Assembly: GCF_011397635.1 (NCBI RefSeq)
Contig: NC_064775.1
Location: 19,264,954-19,328,953, forward strand
Origin: Epinephelus fuscoguttatus
Lineage: Eukaryota; Chordata; Actinopteri; Perciformes; Serranidae
Length of the DNA: 64,000 nucleotides
Direction of reading: 5' to 3'
In this document: in pieces, positions 47,390-59,095 of the stretch
Layout: each line of letters opens with the position of its first letter
Position numbering within the stretch: position 1 is the first letter of the stretch
Translations under genes and position numbers: made by a program
Notes under the pieces: model-generated
Seen by the model: only the letters and a program-made list of their open reading frames with translations
Told to the model about the DNA's origin: nothing
Database searches by the model: none

Positions 47390-49036
47390 CAGTACAGGCC
47401 AAAAGTTTGGACACACCTTCTCATTCAATACGTTTTCTTTATTTTCATGACTATTTACATTGTAGATTCTCACTGAAGGCATCAAAACTATGAATGAACA
47501 CATGTGGAGTTATGTACTTAACAAAAAAGGTGAAATAACTGAAAACATGTTTTATATTCTAGTTTCTTCAAAATAGCCACCCTTTGCTCTGATTACTGCT
47601 TTGCACACTCTTGGCATTCTCTCCATGAGCTTCAAGAGGTAGTCACCTGAAATGGTTTCCACTTCACAGGTGTGCCTTATCAGGGTTAATTAGTGGAATT
47701 TCTTGCTTTATCAATGGGGTTGGGACCATCAGTTGTGTTGTGCAGAAGTCAGGTTAATACACAGCCCACAGCCCTATTGGACAACTGTTAAAATTCATAT
47801 TATGGCAAGAACCAATCAGCTAACTAAAGAAAAACGAGTGGCCATCATTTCTTAAAGTAAGGAGTGCTCCTTACTTTAAGAAATGAAGGTCAGTCAGTCC
47901 GGAAAATTGCAAAAACTTTAAATGTGTCCCCAAGTGGAGTCGCAAAAACCATCAAGCGCTACAACGAAACTGGCACACATGAGGACCGACCCAGGAAAGG
48001 AAGACCAGAGTCACCTCTGCTTCTGAGGATAAGTTCATCCGAGTCACCAGCCTCAGAAATCGCAAGTTAACAGCAGCTCAGATCAGAGACCAGATGAATG
48101 GCACACAGAGTTCTAGCAGCAGACCCATCTCTAGAACAACTGTTAAGAGGAGACTGCGAATCAGGCCTTCATGGTCAAATAGCTGCTAGGAAACCACTGC
48201 TAAGGAGGCAACAAGCAGAAGAGATTTGTTTGGGCCAAGAAACACAAGGAATGGACATTAGACCAGTGGAAATCTGTGCTTTGGTCTGATGAGTCCAAAT
48301 TTGAGATCTTTGGTTCCAACCGCCGTGTCTTTGTGAGGCGCAGAAAAGGTGAGCGGATGGATTCCACATGCCTGGTTCCCACTGTGAAGCATGGAGGAGG
48401 AGGTGTGATGGTGTGGGGGTGTTTTGCTGGTGACACTGTTGGGGATTTATTCAAAATTGAAGGCACACTGAACCAGCATGGCTATCACAGCATCCTGCAG
48501 CGACATGCCATCCCATCCGGTTTGCGTTTAGTTGGACCATCATTTATTTTTCAACAGGACAATGACCCCCAAACACACCTCCAGGCTGTGTAAGGGCTAT
48601 TTGACCAAGAAGGAGAGTGATGGAGTGCTGCGGCAGATGACCTGGCCTCCACAGTCACCGGACCTGAACCCAATCGAGATGGTTTGGGGTGAGCTGGACC
48701 GCAGAGTGAAGGCAAAGGGGCCAACAAGTGCTAAACACCTCTGGGAACTCCTTCAAGACTGTTGGAAAACCATTTCAGGTGACTACCTCTTGAAGCTCAT
48801 CGAGAGAATGCCAAGAGTGTGCAAAGCAGTAATCAGAGCAAAGGGTGGCTATTTTGAAGAAACTAGAATATAAAACATGTTTTCAGTTATTTCACCTTTT
48901 TTTGTTAAGTACATAACTCCACATGTGTTCATTCATAGTTTTGATGCCTTCAGTGAGAATCTACAATGTAAATAGTCATGAAAATAAAGAAAACGCATTG
49001 AATGAGAAGGTGTGTCCAAACTTTTGGCCTGTACTG
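47390..49036 (+). mobile_element. complete but defective Tc1-like transposon
   Basis: A 1647-bp element flanked by TA (47388-47389, 49037-49038), with inverted ends CAGTACAGGCCAAAAG and CTTTTGGCCTGTACTG. The inverted repeats are unusually long, about 270 bp (47390-47663 against 48761-49036). The transposase relic reads on the plus strand: helix-turn-helix GQSVRKIAKTLNVS...GVAKTIKRYNETG (47864-48020), WSDESKFEIFGSNRR (first D of DDE), GGGVMVWGCFAGD, FQQDNDPQ (second D) and WPPQSPDLNPIEMVWGELDR (third acidic residue). Frameshifts and stops between these blocks leave no intact protein. The last codons, to the stop at 48871-48873, lie inside the right inverted repeat. Confidence 0.93.
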
Positions 49037-49044
49037 TATATATA

Positions 49045-49415
49045 GCGGCACGGTGGTGTGGTGGTTAGCACTCACAGCAAGAGGGTTGCCGGTTCGATCC
49101 CGGGCGTGGGAGCCCTTCTGTGTGGAGTTTGCATGTTCTCCCCGTGTCAGCGTGGGTTCTCTCCGGGCACTCCGGCTTCCTCCCACAGTCCAAAGACATG
49201 CAGATTGGGGACTAGGTTAATTGGTAACTCTAAATTGTCCGTAGGTGTGAATGTGAGCGTGAATGGTTGTTTGTCTCTATGTGTCAGCCCTGCGATAGTC
49301 TGGCGACCTGTCCAGGGTGTACCCTGCCTCTCGCCCGATGTCAGCTGGGATAGGCTCCAGCCCCCCCGCGACCCTCAAGAGGATGAAGCGGTTAGAAGAT
49401 GAATGAATGAATGAA
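49045..49415 (+). repeat. tRNA-derived SINE
   Basis: The 5' part has an A-box-like TGGTGGTTAGCAC and a B box GGTTCGATCCC (49091-49101), giving an internal Pol III promoter. The body has GTGTGGAGTTTGCATGTTCTC and CTCCCACAGTCCAAAGACATG. The 3' part has GCCCTGCGATAGTCTGG, GGGATAGGCTCCAGCCC and an (ATGA)n tail. It begins 8 bp from the Tc1 element's right end, and (AT)n follows at 49417-49442. Confidence 0.8.
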
Positions 49416-49589
49416 CATATATATATATATATATATATATGTATACATATACACACACGTATCACACGTCCATAACACGACCCGTTGTTGCTTCGAGTTG
49501 ACACTTTTGACCCCTGCGATCACATGACGTGTCTACGCATGCACGTCTAATAACCACACATCTAGGCGTGTGCAAGCATTGCACGCCCA

Positions 49590-49732
49590 TTGCATGTGTA
49601 ACAAGTACACAGTGAATGCACGCGCAGTGGACACGAAGCAAGTACACGGTGATGGTTGCACATGTAATGTACACGTATCAAGTACGCAGTGAATGCAGTG
49701 TGTGCGTGTTCTCTGATACGTTTCACCCCTCA

Positions 49733-49783
<51 letters not shown>

Positions 49784-49803
49784 TGCGCGCGCGTGCGTGT
49801 GTC
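49590..49803. repeat. short tandem units then (GT)n / (GC-GT)n tract
   Basis: Between 49595 and 49710 a ~45-bp motif with AAGTACACRGTGATG or AAGTACGCAGTGAATGCA recurs three times. A (GT)n tract follows at 49736-49779 and an alternating GCGTGCGC stretch to 49803, which is potential Z-DNA. Confidence 0.75.
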
Positions 49804-49984
49804 TTTATGTAGGACTGTGGATGTGTGGGTGACATTGGGATGATGAATATTTTTAGGCAGTGAGTGAGTTTGGATGTTTTGTTTTTGTTGTTTTTTGTTG
49901 TTTTTTAAAAATACGTATACATTAACCACATGTCTGTCTTGTATATCTACCTATAGGATCTCAGAGGAAAAAGTAAATAAGTAA

Positions 49985-52900
49985 ATAACAAAAAAATTAA
50001 ATTAAGGGGATTTTATTATTTTTTAAGTCATTTATTTATTAATTTATTTTCTATTTATTAATCAAATCCGTTGCGCAGCACCGCCCCTGCAACAATGCCA
50101 CTCCCATGCTTGGCAAGGCCCCGGGCCAGCACTACTAACACAACAACAGTTTTCGGGGCAAGACCAGAGAGCAAATAAATTAAAACATTTAACAAATGAA
50201 TATAATAGTAACAAAAGGGGTAGGTTTCTATGTATTTGTTGGGTGTATGTTTGCAATGTCTGTGTGTGGTGTGTCTGAATGATGGTTCACATGTGTATTG
50301 TGGGTGGTGCACAGGCAATAAAGCTGGTAAGTGGGAAGGTGGCATTGGGGTGGGAGTATTATGGATTGAGGATATTGATGAATGGGTTCCAGGTTATGTC
50401 AAAATCTGAAGCTTGTTTTTTGATAGAAGCAGATCATTTTTCCATTGATATGTATTCGTTTAGTAGATTTTACCAGTGTGTGATGGAGATTTTGTTCCTT
50501 GTTTTCCAGTTCATGAGGGTAGTTTTCTTGGTGATGGTCAGGGCAATGGAGAGTATTCTGCTGGATGTATTGTTGAGGTTTATAGTGGATATGTTGCCAA
50601 GTAAGCAGAGAGAGGGAGAGAGTGGGATGTGGCAGCCCAGAAAAAGAGAGGGGTTGTCAGTGATGTCCTGCCAGAATTGTTTGATAGGTGTGCAGTTCCA
50701 TGTGGCATGCATGGTCTGTGGTGTTTTGTGAGCAGTGTGGGCAGATATCTGTGTCTACAAAACCCATTTTAAACATTCTTTCTCCTGTGTAGTGTACTCT
50801 ATGAATAATTTTGAATTGAATGAGTTGTGTGTTTGTATTAGTGGACATGGAAAATATGTTTTTGCATATTTGGGTTCAGAAGTTGGCACCGGGGGTGATC
50901 TGCAGGTCATATTCCCATTTTTCTGAGGGGATGGCTATTGAATGATTGGGTGTGGATATTATGTTATAAATTTTGGACAGTAGTTTTTTTCTGGTAGAGA
51001 TGTTGATCAGGTCCAATGTTAGTTGGGGGAGATCTAAGGATGAGGTAATGTTGATTTTTTTCTTTAACTGAGGATTTAATCTGGAGAAATTCTAGAAAGT
51101 GATTCTCCCTGATGCCGTACTTCTGAACCAAATGAGGAAATGAGACCAAAGTGTTGTTATGGAAAATACTTAAAACACTTGCTGCTGCAAGTGATTCGAT
51201 AAATATTGCGAACAAAGATGGAGAGAGTGGGCGTCCTTGCTTAGTGCCCCTGTGCAAAGTGAAGCGTTGTGATATTATTCCGTTAGTGGTGATAGAGGCT
51301 ATTGGTGATGTATACTAGGGCATTAACGACTTTGATTTTTTTCAGGTCGACTTATCTGTCAATAATGTCGAAGTCGAGTCGACAAGTCATTTGATGACGT
51401 CATCATATTGACACGGCGGAGGAAAGTGAAGTATCTCCACAAATGTGATGTGTATCTGTCAAGTCCCGAACATAATCGGGCGGAACGTACGCGGAACGGA
51501 CTCTGCAGAGGTCTGTGTGGACTCAAAGCGGACGTCCGCAAGCCCTGTGCGCGCAAAGCTCAGATTTTACGACCGCGCAGACTCCGCTCCGCACACCAGT
51601 GACTGCTCGGCATGTATTTTTCACATCGCGGGGATTTTTCACGGACATTTTTACAGGAAACTACAACGCGGAAGTGCGCTCGACTATGAAAGCCCGAATG
51701 ACTGCAGACATTCCTCGCGGAGTCTGCTCCGCTTAAGTATCAGTGTAAGCCAATCAGAGGCAGCGATTGCATTCCGTACACAAGCACACAGAGAGAGAGA
51801 GAGAGGGAAAAAACACACGACTTGTCGACTCCTCCTGGGGGGTGTCGACTTGTGCCACTGACGTCGACACGTCAACAAATCGACTTTCCTCTTAATGCCC
51901 TAATGTATACTGAACAATATCCTTACCCAGAGGATAAATGATTCAACCAAACCAAATTGTTTTAGTGTAGAAAATAAAAATTCCCAGTTTACCTTATCAA
52001 ATGCCTTTTCTGCGTCAAGTGATAATATGGCTGTTAATGGGTTTGTGTGTGATGAGTAATGGATAAGGTTAATGAGTCTGTGTAGGTTATTTGATGAGTC
52101 TCTTCCTTTCATAAACCCAGTTTGGTCTGAGTAGATGATAGATGGAGTGACTGTTTCAATTCGTAATGCTAGGGCTTTGCTGATGATTTTGATATCGGTG
52201 CTGAGGAGAGACAGGGGGCGATAGCTTGAGGGGGAGGTGGGGTCTTTGTCTGGTTTTAGTAAGAAAGTGATTGTAGCACTATTCATGTCTGTGGTAAGTT
52301 TGGATTGTTGTTTAATTTCAGTTGTTAATCTATTACATATATGGGCTAAAATATTCCAAAAGTGTTTATAGAACTCAGCAGGGAAGCTTTCAGGTCCTGG
52401 TGATTTATTGTTGGGCATGAGTTTGAGTGCTTGGTGGAGTTCTGTAATTGTAAATGGTTGATCCAGAGTATTAGCTTGGTCTTCTGTGAGCTGAGGCAGA
52501 TGAATATTGCGTAGGAAGGTGTCTATGTCTTTTTGGTTTGGTTTGTGTGTTGATGAGTATAAACTGGTGTAAATACTTCTTATTTATTTCTTCAGGTGTA
52601 TGTACAAGCGTCCGTGCTGAGTTCATAATCGTTGTAATTGTTGTTTTTTCTTTGTTTCGTTTGATTTGGTTGGCCAGGCATTTTCCAGATTTATTACTGT
52701 ATGCAAAGTTTTCGTGTCTGAGTCTTTCTTGGAGGGATTTTTGTTTTTTTGTTCAAGTGTTTATTCAGTTGTAGTCTGTATTTCCATAGATTTTGTACTT
52801 ATACTGTGGAATTTATTGCGTTGATGTTCTAGTTCATTAATCTTTTGTTCTAAGTATGTTTCCTGTTGGCTGTCTCTTTTTCTTGTGTGTGGAGTATGAT

Positions 52901-53330
52901 ATGATTTTACCTCTTAACACTGCTTTCCCTGTTTCCCAAAATAGTGATGGTGCTATTTCAAGTCAATCATTTATTTTTTAGGAAGGATGTCCACTCTCTT
53001 TTGTTAAAATTGTAAAATTCAGGGTCCTCAAGTAAGTTGCCTGCCTTGACGTTGTACCTGAAGTTTTTGTTTGAAGTGTTCCAATTTTGCCACAATGGGA
53101 AGGGGGTGTTTGTTTGCGGGGTTTTTGTTCAATGTTCCATTTATGCCTTTTGGTTGGACATTTCACCTAAAATAACCTTCCTGTTCTTACCTTATCAAGG
53201 TCATAAAAAAGCATTCAACTTCACTGGAGTAATACAAATGCAAAATTTTGATTTCCATATGTTCTGGTGTGTCCCCTTGCATCCATTTCCATATTCTCAT
53301 TATTTCCATAACTGTTAATTTGCCCACAAG
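49985..53330 (-). mobile_element. 5'-truncated Tx1/L1-like LINE, interrupted by a hAT MITE
   Basis: Reading on the minus strand, the endonuclease C-terminal region comes first (APSLFWETGKAVLRG at about 52940-52900, NLLEDPEF upstream). Then the reverse transcriptase: NNKSPGPESFPAEFYKHFW, PLSLLSTDIKIISKALA, FMKGRDSSNNL and LDAEKAFDKVNWEFLF (52418-51911); after the MITE, RGTKQGRPLSPSLFAIFIE (51257 onward). Next is the C-terminal block with FKIIHRVHYTGERMFKMGF, DICPHCSQNT and WKTRNKI (50848-50470), a 3' UTR, and an A-rich tail near 49985-50060. The catalytic YxDD segment is not preserved. Multiple frameshifts show that it is dead. Its 5' end lies within ~100 bp of the slc5a7-like start codon. Confidence 0.8.
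51316..51902. mobile_element. hAT-type MITE nested in the LINE
   Basis: The 587-bp element has perfect terminal inverted repeats TAGGGCATTAA and TTAATGCCCTA. Perfect 8-bp target-site duplications, ATGTATAC, lie at 51308-51315 and 51903-51910; eight bases is the hAT signature. The subterminal regions carry repeated GTCGAC and CGACTTGTC motifs. Removing it brings the LINE reverse-transcriptase frames together as ...RILFS / SPIASITTNG, with one leftover indel. There is no transposase. Confidence 0.93.
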
Positions 53331-53421
53331 CCAAACTATCTGCATTTGATGCAAAAAGCTAAAAGGCTGGGGCTCACTCAGGCTGAGTAATTAGTTAACC
53401 TGAGAGTGTTCATGATCCACA

Positions 53422-56400
53422 ATGGCTCTCAATATACCAGGGATGATAATGATGGTAGCTTTCTATGTGCTGGTGTTGGGAACCGGCATCTGGGCATCCA
53501 TGAAATCTAAAATGATCGAGAAAAGCACACTCAGTAGTCGTGTAGAAGTTTCCTTTTTGGCTAACCGCAGGGTCAGCTTGCTACTGGGAGTATTTACAAT
53601 GACAGGTGAGTTGAGGTAAACTACACTGATTGTACTATGTACTACTTTCTTCACAACAGTCCATGATACTTTGATATTTTAGGTCTGTTTCCTTTAAAGA
53701 GCATTTACAGCATTAGTTATTGCTTCTTTGTGTATGTTTATCTCCTGCCACAGCTACTTGGGTTGGAGGTGCCTTTATCATCGGTGTTGCAGAGTCTGTG
53801 TATGATCCTACCAAAGGTCTAATCTGGGCTCTTGTTCCTCTGCAGGTCTCTCTTTCCTTTATTATTGGTAAGACTCTCAGTATTTTTTTACAAGAAAAAT
53901 TTAATATCCAAACTTTTTCCTCAAGTTGTCTTTTTTTTTTAATTTTATTAAAGGTGGATTGTTCTTTGCAAAGCCAATGAGGGAGAACAATTACATAAGT
54001 ATGATGGATCCCTTTCAGAGGAAGTATGGAAAACCACTGACTGCGGTTCTCGCCATTGTTCCAGTCATAGCTGAAATCATCTGGGTTCCTGGATTACTGA
54101 TTTCTCTGGGTAAAATTATGCTAACACACTGAAATACACAATTTCAGTGTTGTTCTCAGTGTTCTTTTCAAGGATATATTAGTGTAGCCCTACTACACAA
54201 AAACCACATTCACAGAAATTAGAAAGACATAAATGTAAACTATAAATTTGTAACATATTTAGTAACAAGCCAAAGGATCAATACCAAATAAATAAAAACA
54301 AAACAGTGAAATAGAGTAAGAATTCTTACATTTTGCGACAAACCTTGACATTAGTGGCAGAAACTGAAAAATATAAGATATGTATGACAAGGACACAAAA
54401 CAATGTGTGTGAATGGACAACAAACTCATAATGTGTATAAAATTGATTTTTTTATGAAGTGTATCACTCGTGATAACTTATTGACAATAGGGCATAAAGA
54501 TAAACCTAAACATTATATTATAACAAGTTTGTTTCCATTTTTATTTATTTGGCATTGAACCATTTTTTCTTTTTCTTTTTAAATATGTTAATTATTTAAT
54601 TCTTAATGAATGTTTAATTTTTTATTTATTTTTTATTTTAATTTTATTTTATTTCATTATTTATTTTGTGCACATGCAATTCAGTGATAACCCTGTAGTT
54701 GTGATGTTGACTGGTCTTGAAATAAAGAGTCCTCTTTGTCTGAGACCAAGACAAGACTAAGTAAAAATGGAGCTGAGTCCAAGATGAGACCAAAACCTTA
54801 AAAAAGTGGTCTCAATACCAAGACTGATCTCAAGTACTACAACACTGATTTCACTGCCTGAGTTATACATCCAATGTATCCTTCATATTTGTTCATATGT
54901 TTGTTACAGCGGCGACCATGACTGTCATCTTGGATCTGCCCTTTAGTGTTTGCGTCTGGATCTCTGCTGCAGTGGCGATCATCTACACCGTTCTTGGAGG
55001 TCTCTACTCAGTTGCATACACTGATGTCATCCAGCTGTTACTTGTGCTTTTTAGCTTGGTGAGTTCTACACAATGAAAACAGATTTCTCATGCAATGAAT
55101 GGGCTGTTTGGAAATTTTCTAAAATAAGAACAAGCTCATCTTCTCACAGTGGCTGTGTGTCCCCTTCGCTATGACAAGTGACGTTTATACTGACATCACT
55201 AAAACAGCGTTGAACCACACATATCAGGCCGCCTGGCTTGGCCACCTTGAGTCTCATGACGTCGGTAGATGGATTGATGATTTCCTATTGATGGTAAGAT
55301 GAATAACAGTATATTGGATTGTGCCTTCTCAACCATATTAGTTTGTGGGGAAAAAAGTGCATCATCCTCTTATTTTAAAGAACATTTTTTGATTTGTTTA
55401 TAATCTTCGTTTGTCCAGACTGTGGGCAATATGGCCGTTCAGGATTTCCATCAAAGGATTCTCTCCTCCAGCTCCACGTCCACAGCCAGAATCATCTGTT
55501 TCATAGCAGCAGGTGGAGTCATCATTGCAGGACTTCCATCAGTGTTGATCGCTGCTGTCGCAGCTTCAACTGGTAAATTTATGAGTTCATGGTATCTTTA
55601 ACTTTCCATATTGGTAAATGCAGCCTGTTGCTGAGAGAACTTAACACGTCCAATTCCTGTATTACCTTTAAAACAGAATTATAAATTAACAAGCTTCTCT
55701 CTGCGTGTTCGTTTGATGAAGAATTACAGGAGAGTAGATGACTTCAACTTAACTCTTCTTTATTTTTCAGCTCACGATGTACAGAGCTCTGGGTCTATTT
55801 CTTCTTGCCCTAACCAACAATACCAGCGAGTCAGGGCACGAAGTCTGACAACCTATCTCTCCCTGACCCAGTCTTTTTAAGCGTATACAGTTATTTGTGA
55901 CGCAAGCATTGCCAGTGGTGTTGCTAGGGAGACCTCGTTCCTTTCTGCTGACTCCAGCAGTTCTTATCTGCTGCTCCAGCTCCTCTTCTCTCTGAAACAC
56001 ATATCAGAACAGGAAACACAGCTGCCCACAAGGCCGCTGTGAGTGAGTCGCTTCTGCTACACACATTTCATGAGACGCTCTCCTCTCACCTGCACATTGT
56101 CTAAAGGTCATGTCTAGTTCATCTACTGATATTTTCCACTCAAGCAGTCACGTTCCTCTGCACTTGTCTTCTTATTATGCAAACTAGTAATTTATGCAAC
56201 TGATAGTAGGAACGGGTGTGCATTCAATAAATGTACTATTTACATTTTCCTTAACCTTATCAAATGTCCAGTATCCAACAAGCCATAACTCTTGTTTGTT
56301 TTTGTTTCAAGACTGGAACTCCACCACATATGGTTCTCCCTCTCCATATGAGCGAGGAGAGGCAGCCATGGTGTTGCCCATCATCCTTCAGCATTTGATC

Positions 56401-57144
56401 CCAAGCTACATATCTGCTTTTGGCGTTGGAGCTGTTGCGGCTGCAGTGATGTCATCCGCTGACTCTTTTCTCTTATCTGCAACCACCATCTTCACCACCA
56501 GCATCTACCAGACCATCAGGAGTCAGGTAGCAGGAACAGGAGGGTGGAAATACCAATTTTTAATGTAACATTTGAGTTGTAAATATCTGCTTATGTATTA
56601 TTTTTCTCTGCAGGCATCAGATAAAGAGCTGCAGTGGGTGATTTGTCTCTCCATAGTGGTTGCAGGACTTGTTGGAACATCCCTCACATACCTGGACGGC
56701 GGCATCTTAGTGTTCTGGATCCTGGGCTCAGACTTGACCTACACGATTATATTCCCCCAACTGATCTGCGTCCTCTTCACGGAGGTATCCAACGGTTACG
56801 GGGCGATCGCAGGCTACCTTATTGCAGTGGTAATGAGACTGTTGTGTGGAGAGCCGTTGTTAGGCCTTCCGGTGTTCCTGCAGTTCCCGGGTTGCGCTTT
56901 AGAGGATGGTGTTTACATTCAGCGCTCTCCTGTCAAGACCATTTGCATGCTGTGTGCTCTGGTTTCCATTCTCTTGTTTTCATATGTGGCCTCACTCCTG
57001 TTTAACAAGGGGATTCTTCCTGGGAGGTGGGATGTGTTCAAAGTGAAGTCCCAGGGAGCACCAGCAGGTGGTGCCAAAGAGGTTGACTTTGAAAATGAAG
57101 AGGACACAGTGGCCTCTGCACCGATGCTTGATACAGGATGCTAG
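53422..57144 (+). CDS. slc5a7: high-affinity choline transporter 1-like (SLC5 family)
   Basis: Sodium-coupled solute transporter of the SLC5 family with about 13 membrane helices; the canonical member takes up choline into cholinergic terminals. Exons: 53422-53605, 53754-53867, 53954-54109, 54910-55058, 55150-55293, 55419-55572, 56312-56526 and 56614-57144. They total 1647 nt (548 aa plus stop; human CHT1 580), with all GT-AG borders and phases agreeing. Visible family blocks: [72 protein letters not shown] (glycosylation sequon), [31 protein letters not shown] and the C-terminal PGRWDVF. Against human CHT1, Trp62 and Trp141 are kept, but Tyr91 and Trp254 of the choline cage are both valine. 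The human C-terminal tail with its endocytosis signal is also replaced by a short acidic tail. So it may be a paralogue with another substrate. Confidence 0.9.
54540..54880. repeat. AT-rich low complexity plus a GAGACCAAGAC-type repeat in slc5a7 intron 3
   Basis: A TTTATTTTATTT-rich tract spans about 54540-54670. It is followed by CTGAGACCAAGACAAGAC, GAGTCCAAGATGAGACC and GATCTCAAGTACTACAACAC. The latter is a dispersed fish repeat built of degenerate AGTCCAAGACGAGACC units. Confidence 0.5.
55650..56115 (-). repeat. possible solo LTR in slc5a7 intron 6
   Basis: On the minus strand a non-coding block shows TTAAAAAGACTGGG, then AAAATAAAGAAGAG (a poly(A) signal) about 140 bp further, and it ends CTCTCAGCAACA, consistent with an LTR terminus. 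A matching TG start and a target-site duplication were not found. Treat as tentative. Confidence 0.28.
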
Positions 57145-57572
57145 ATATTGCATGCCTTTGTAAAAGAAAAAGTTTTTGTGTGTTTCTGATAAGATTGCTA
57201 ATTTAGGGTGATGGCAAAGGATTTATTGCAATGACTGTTTTACTGATTGAAAAATTTATGTAAATCTCATAATTAAAAAGCTCCCCTCTTCCAAAGTTCC
57301 TCAAATCTGTCATTTAAATCTAACAATTACAAAATGATGCTCTTAACACTGGAAACTGAAGACTGGCTGCAGGTATTATGCACATTTTCACTTTCGAAAA
57401 AACTCCCATTGCAAGTGTCTTATTTCATATGGAGAATTTAATGTTCTATCTTATTACTCTTAAATGTCTCCATTAATTTTTGACAATGCTTTGATAACGG
57501 TTGCATAACTGTCACTGTATGCTGGTTGTTTTCTTTGTTCTCAAGTCTCTCTCAAAAGACAGAGTACTAGGG

Positions 57573-57960
57573 CCACATTAAGCACAGAAAAATCTGAGAT
57601 TTCAAGAATGAATTCACAATGTTAAAAAAAAAAAAAAAGGTCATACTAATATTATGTAAATTAAGTTGTAATTAAGAGAATCAAGTTAAACTCTTTCAAG
57701 AGAAAAAGTTGTAATATTGTGTACATAAAGTCATAATTTAAAGAGAGTAAAGTAATACTTTTTCAAGAGTAAAAGTCATATTTTTATGAGAAAAAAGTTG
57801 TAATATCCCAAGAATGAACTGGCATAAAAAATAATTAACGCACTATTTCAACCATTTCTCGTAAAATGACTTTATTTGTGTAATAATAAAACTTTTACCT
57901 CTCAATAGTATGACTTTATTGCCATGAAATTATGACTTTTTTGATTTTTTTTTCTTAAAA
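57573..57960. repeat. AT-rich minisatellite (AAAGTTGTAATAT / AAAGTCATA units)
   Basis: Downstream of the slc5a7-like stop, degenerate 30-45 bp units alternate AGAGAAAAAGTTGTAATATT, AAAGTCATAATTT and AGAATCAAGTTAAACTCTTTC. The 3' half is partly inverted (GACTTTATTGCCATGAAATTATGAC). A plausible gene poly(A) signal (AATTAAAAAG, near 57272) lies before it. Otherwise 57145-58450 holds no gene. Confidence 0.6.
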
Positions 57961-58529
57961 TCAAAACTTAGTACTTGTAATATTATTATTCTTGATCAAT
58001 ATCTTTATGTGTTAAATAAATGATTGTCACGAACCAGCTCTTTGGAAGAAAGGGAAGCAAAGTAAAACCAGATGAAACTGGTAAAAAAAAATAAAGTTTT
58101 TTTTGTTCTTTTCCTTTTTTTTCCCTTTGTACTTTCTTCAAGAAGTTTTCAGTCACTTATACAAAAACAACCAAAGTGGTGAATTACAAATGAAAAGGGC
58201 CTGTGGGTGCTGTTCAGATTAATCCTTGAGTAACAAAGAAGAAATGAAGAAAATTAAAAACAAGAAATTTTGTTTAAAAAAATAAAATCACATCAATGAC
58301 ATGATCATCATGTGTTAGCACAGTGCTGCAGGCTCCGCCACTTATCTTTTTAAAATAACCATTTTGCAATGATGAACAAGGTCTGGGTTACAAACTAAGA
58401 AACCATAAAGCCTTCTTGGTTAAGCTGAGTAAAAGTAAGGAGGTAAAACTTGACTTGACTTGAATGGTGATTACTTTACAAACATTTCAACCACGTGGAT
58501 GGCGACCAGCTGACAGAGACTACACAGAA

Positions 58530-59095
58530 ATGGCATCTGACCAGATAACCCTCGCACAACTGTGGGGTGCGATCAAAGAAAGTAATGCGGACATCTCCCG
58601 ACACATCGACTCAAAAATAGGCGAGGTACAAAGCCAACTAACAAACGTCCAAGTCTCCTTCTGAACGCTGGGTGACCAACTTGAGGAGATCCAACACAGG
58701 GTCGGTGCAAACGAAGACAACATTCAAAGTGTCACAGTCAACGTTGCAGCATTAGACAAAGAAGTTACTGTAGCCTACTTAAACGTAAAAACCAAGAAAG
58801 AGAGGATGAAATGAGAAGGGCAAACTTAAGGTTGGTGGGGCTTCCTCAGGGAGCGGAGAAGCGGGACCTGGCTACACCTTTACCTATCGAGAGGGCTTAC
58901 AGGACTGAGGTCAAACCAGCCCTCACTTTGAAACATTTGGTCAAGCCAGCCTTCACTTTGGGGTGCGCGCATATACTACACATTACGGCAAGAGCGAGAA
59001 AGGACTGATTTCAAAGTAAAAGCAAGCTTCCAAAACGACCTCAGGCCAAAGAGCATGGATACCAAGAGGCGAAGCTCAATAGAACCAGAGACGCC
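58530..59095 (+). repeat. LINE ORF1 relic, Tx1/L1-like
   Basis: Frames in order read ASDQITLAQLWGAIKES, GEVQSQLTNVQ, LGDQLEEIQHRVGANEDNI, then RRANLRLVGLPQGAEKRDL and PIERAYRTE. This matches the coiled coil, the RRxNLRxxGLPEGxE block and the ERAHR block of L1-like ORF1 RNA-binding proteins. Stops and frameshifts intervene. There is no ORF2 beside it. Confidence 0.6.

Noticed and set aside
49045-49120. A possible tRNA gene (A and B boxes present)
   Set aside because: No cloverleaf can be completed; the body and ATGA tail identify a tRNA-derived SINE.
49533-49929. Thr-His repeat frames on the minus strand
   Set aside because: Translation of a (GT)n tract.
51445-51861. 138-codon frame on the plus strand
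   Set aside because: Lies inside the hAT MITE, has no transposase motif, and overlapping frames are equally open.
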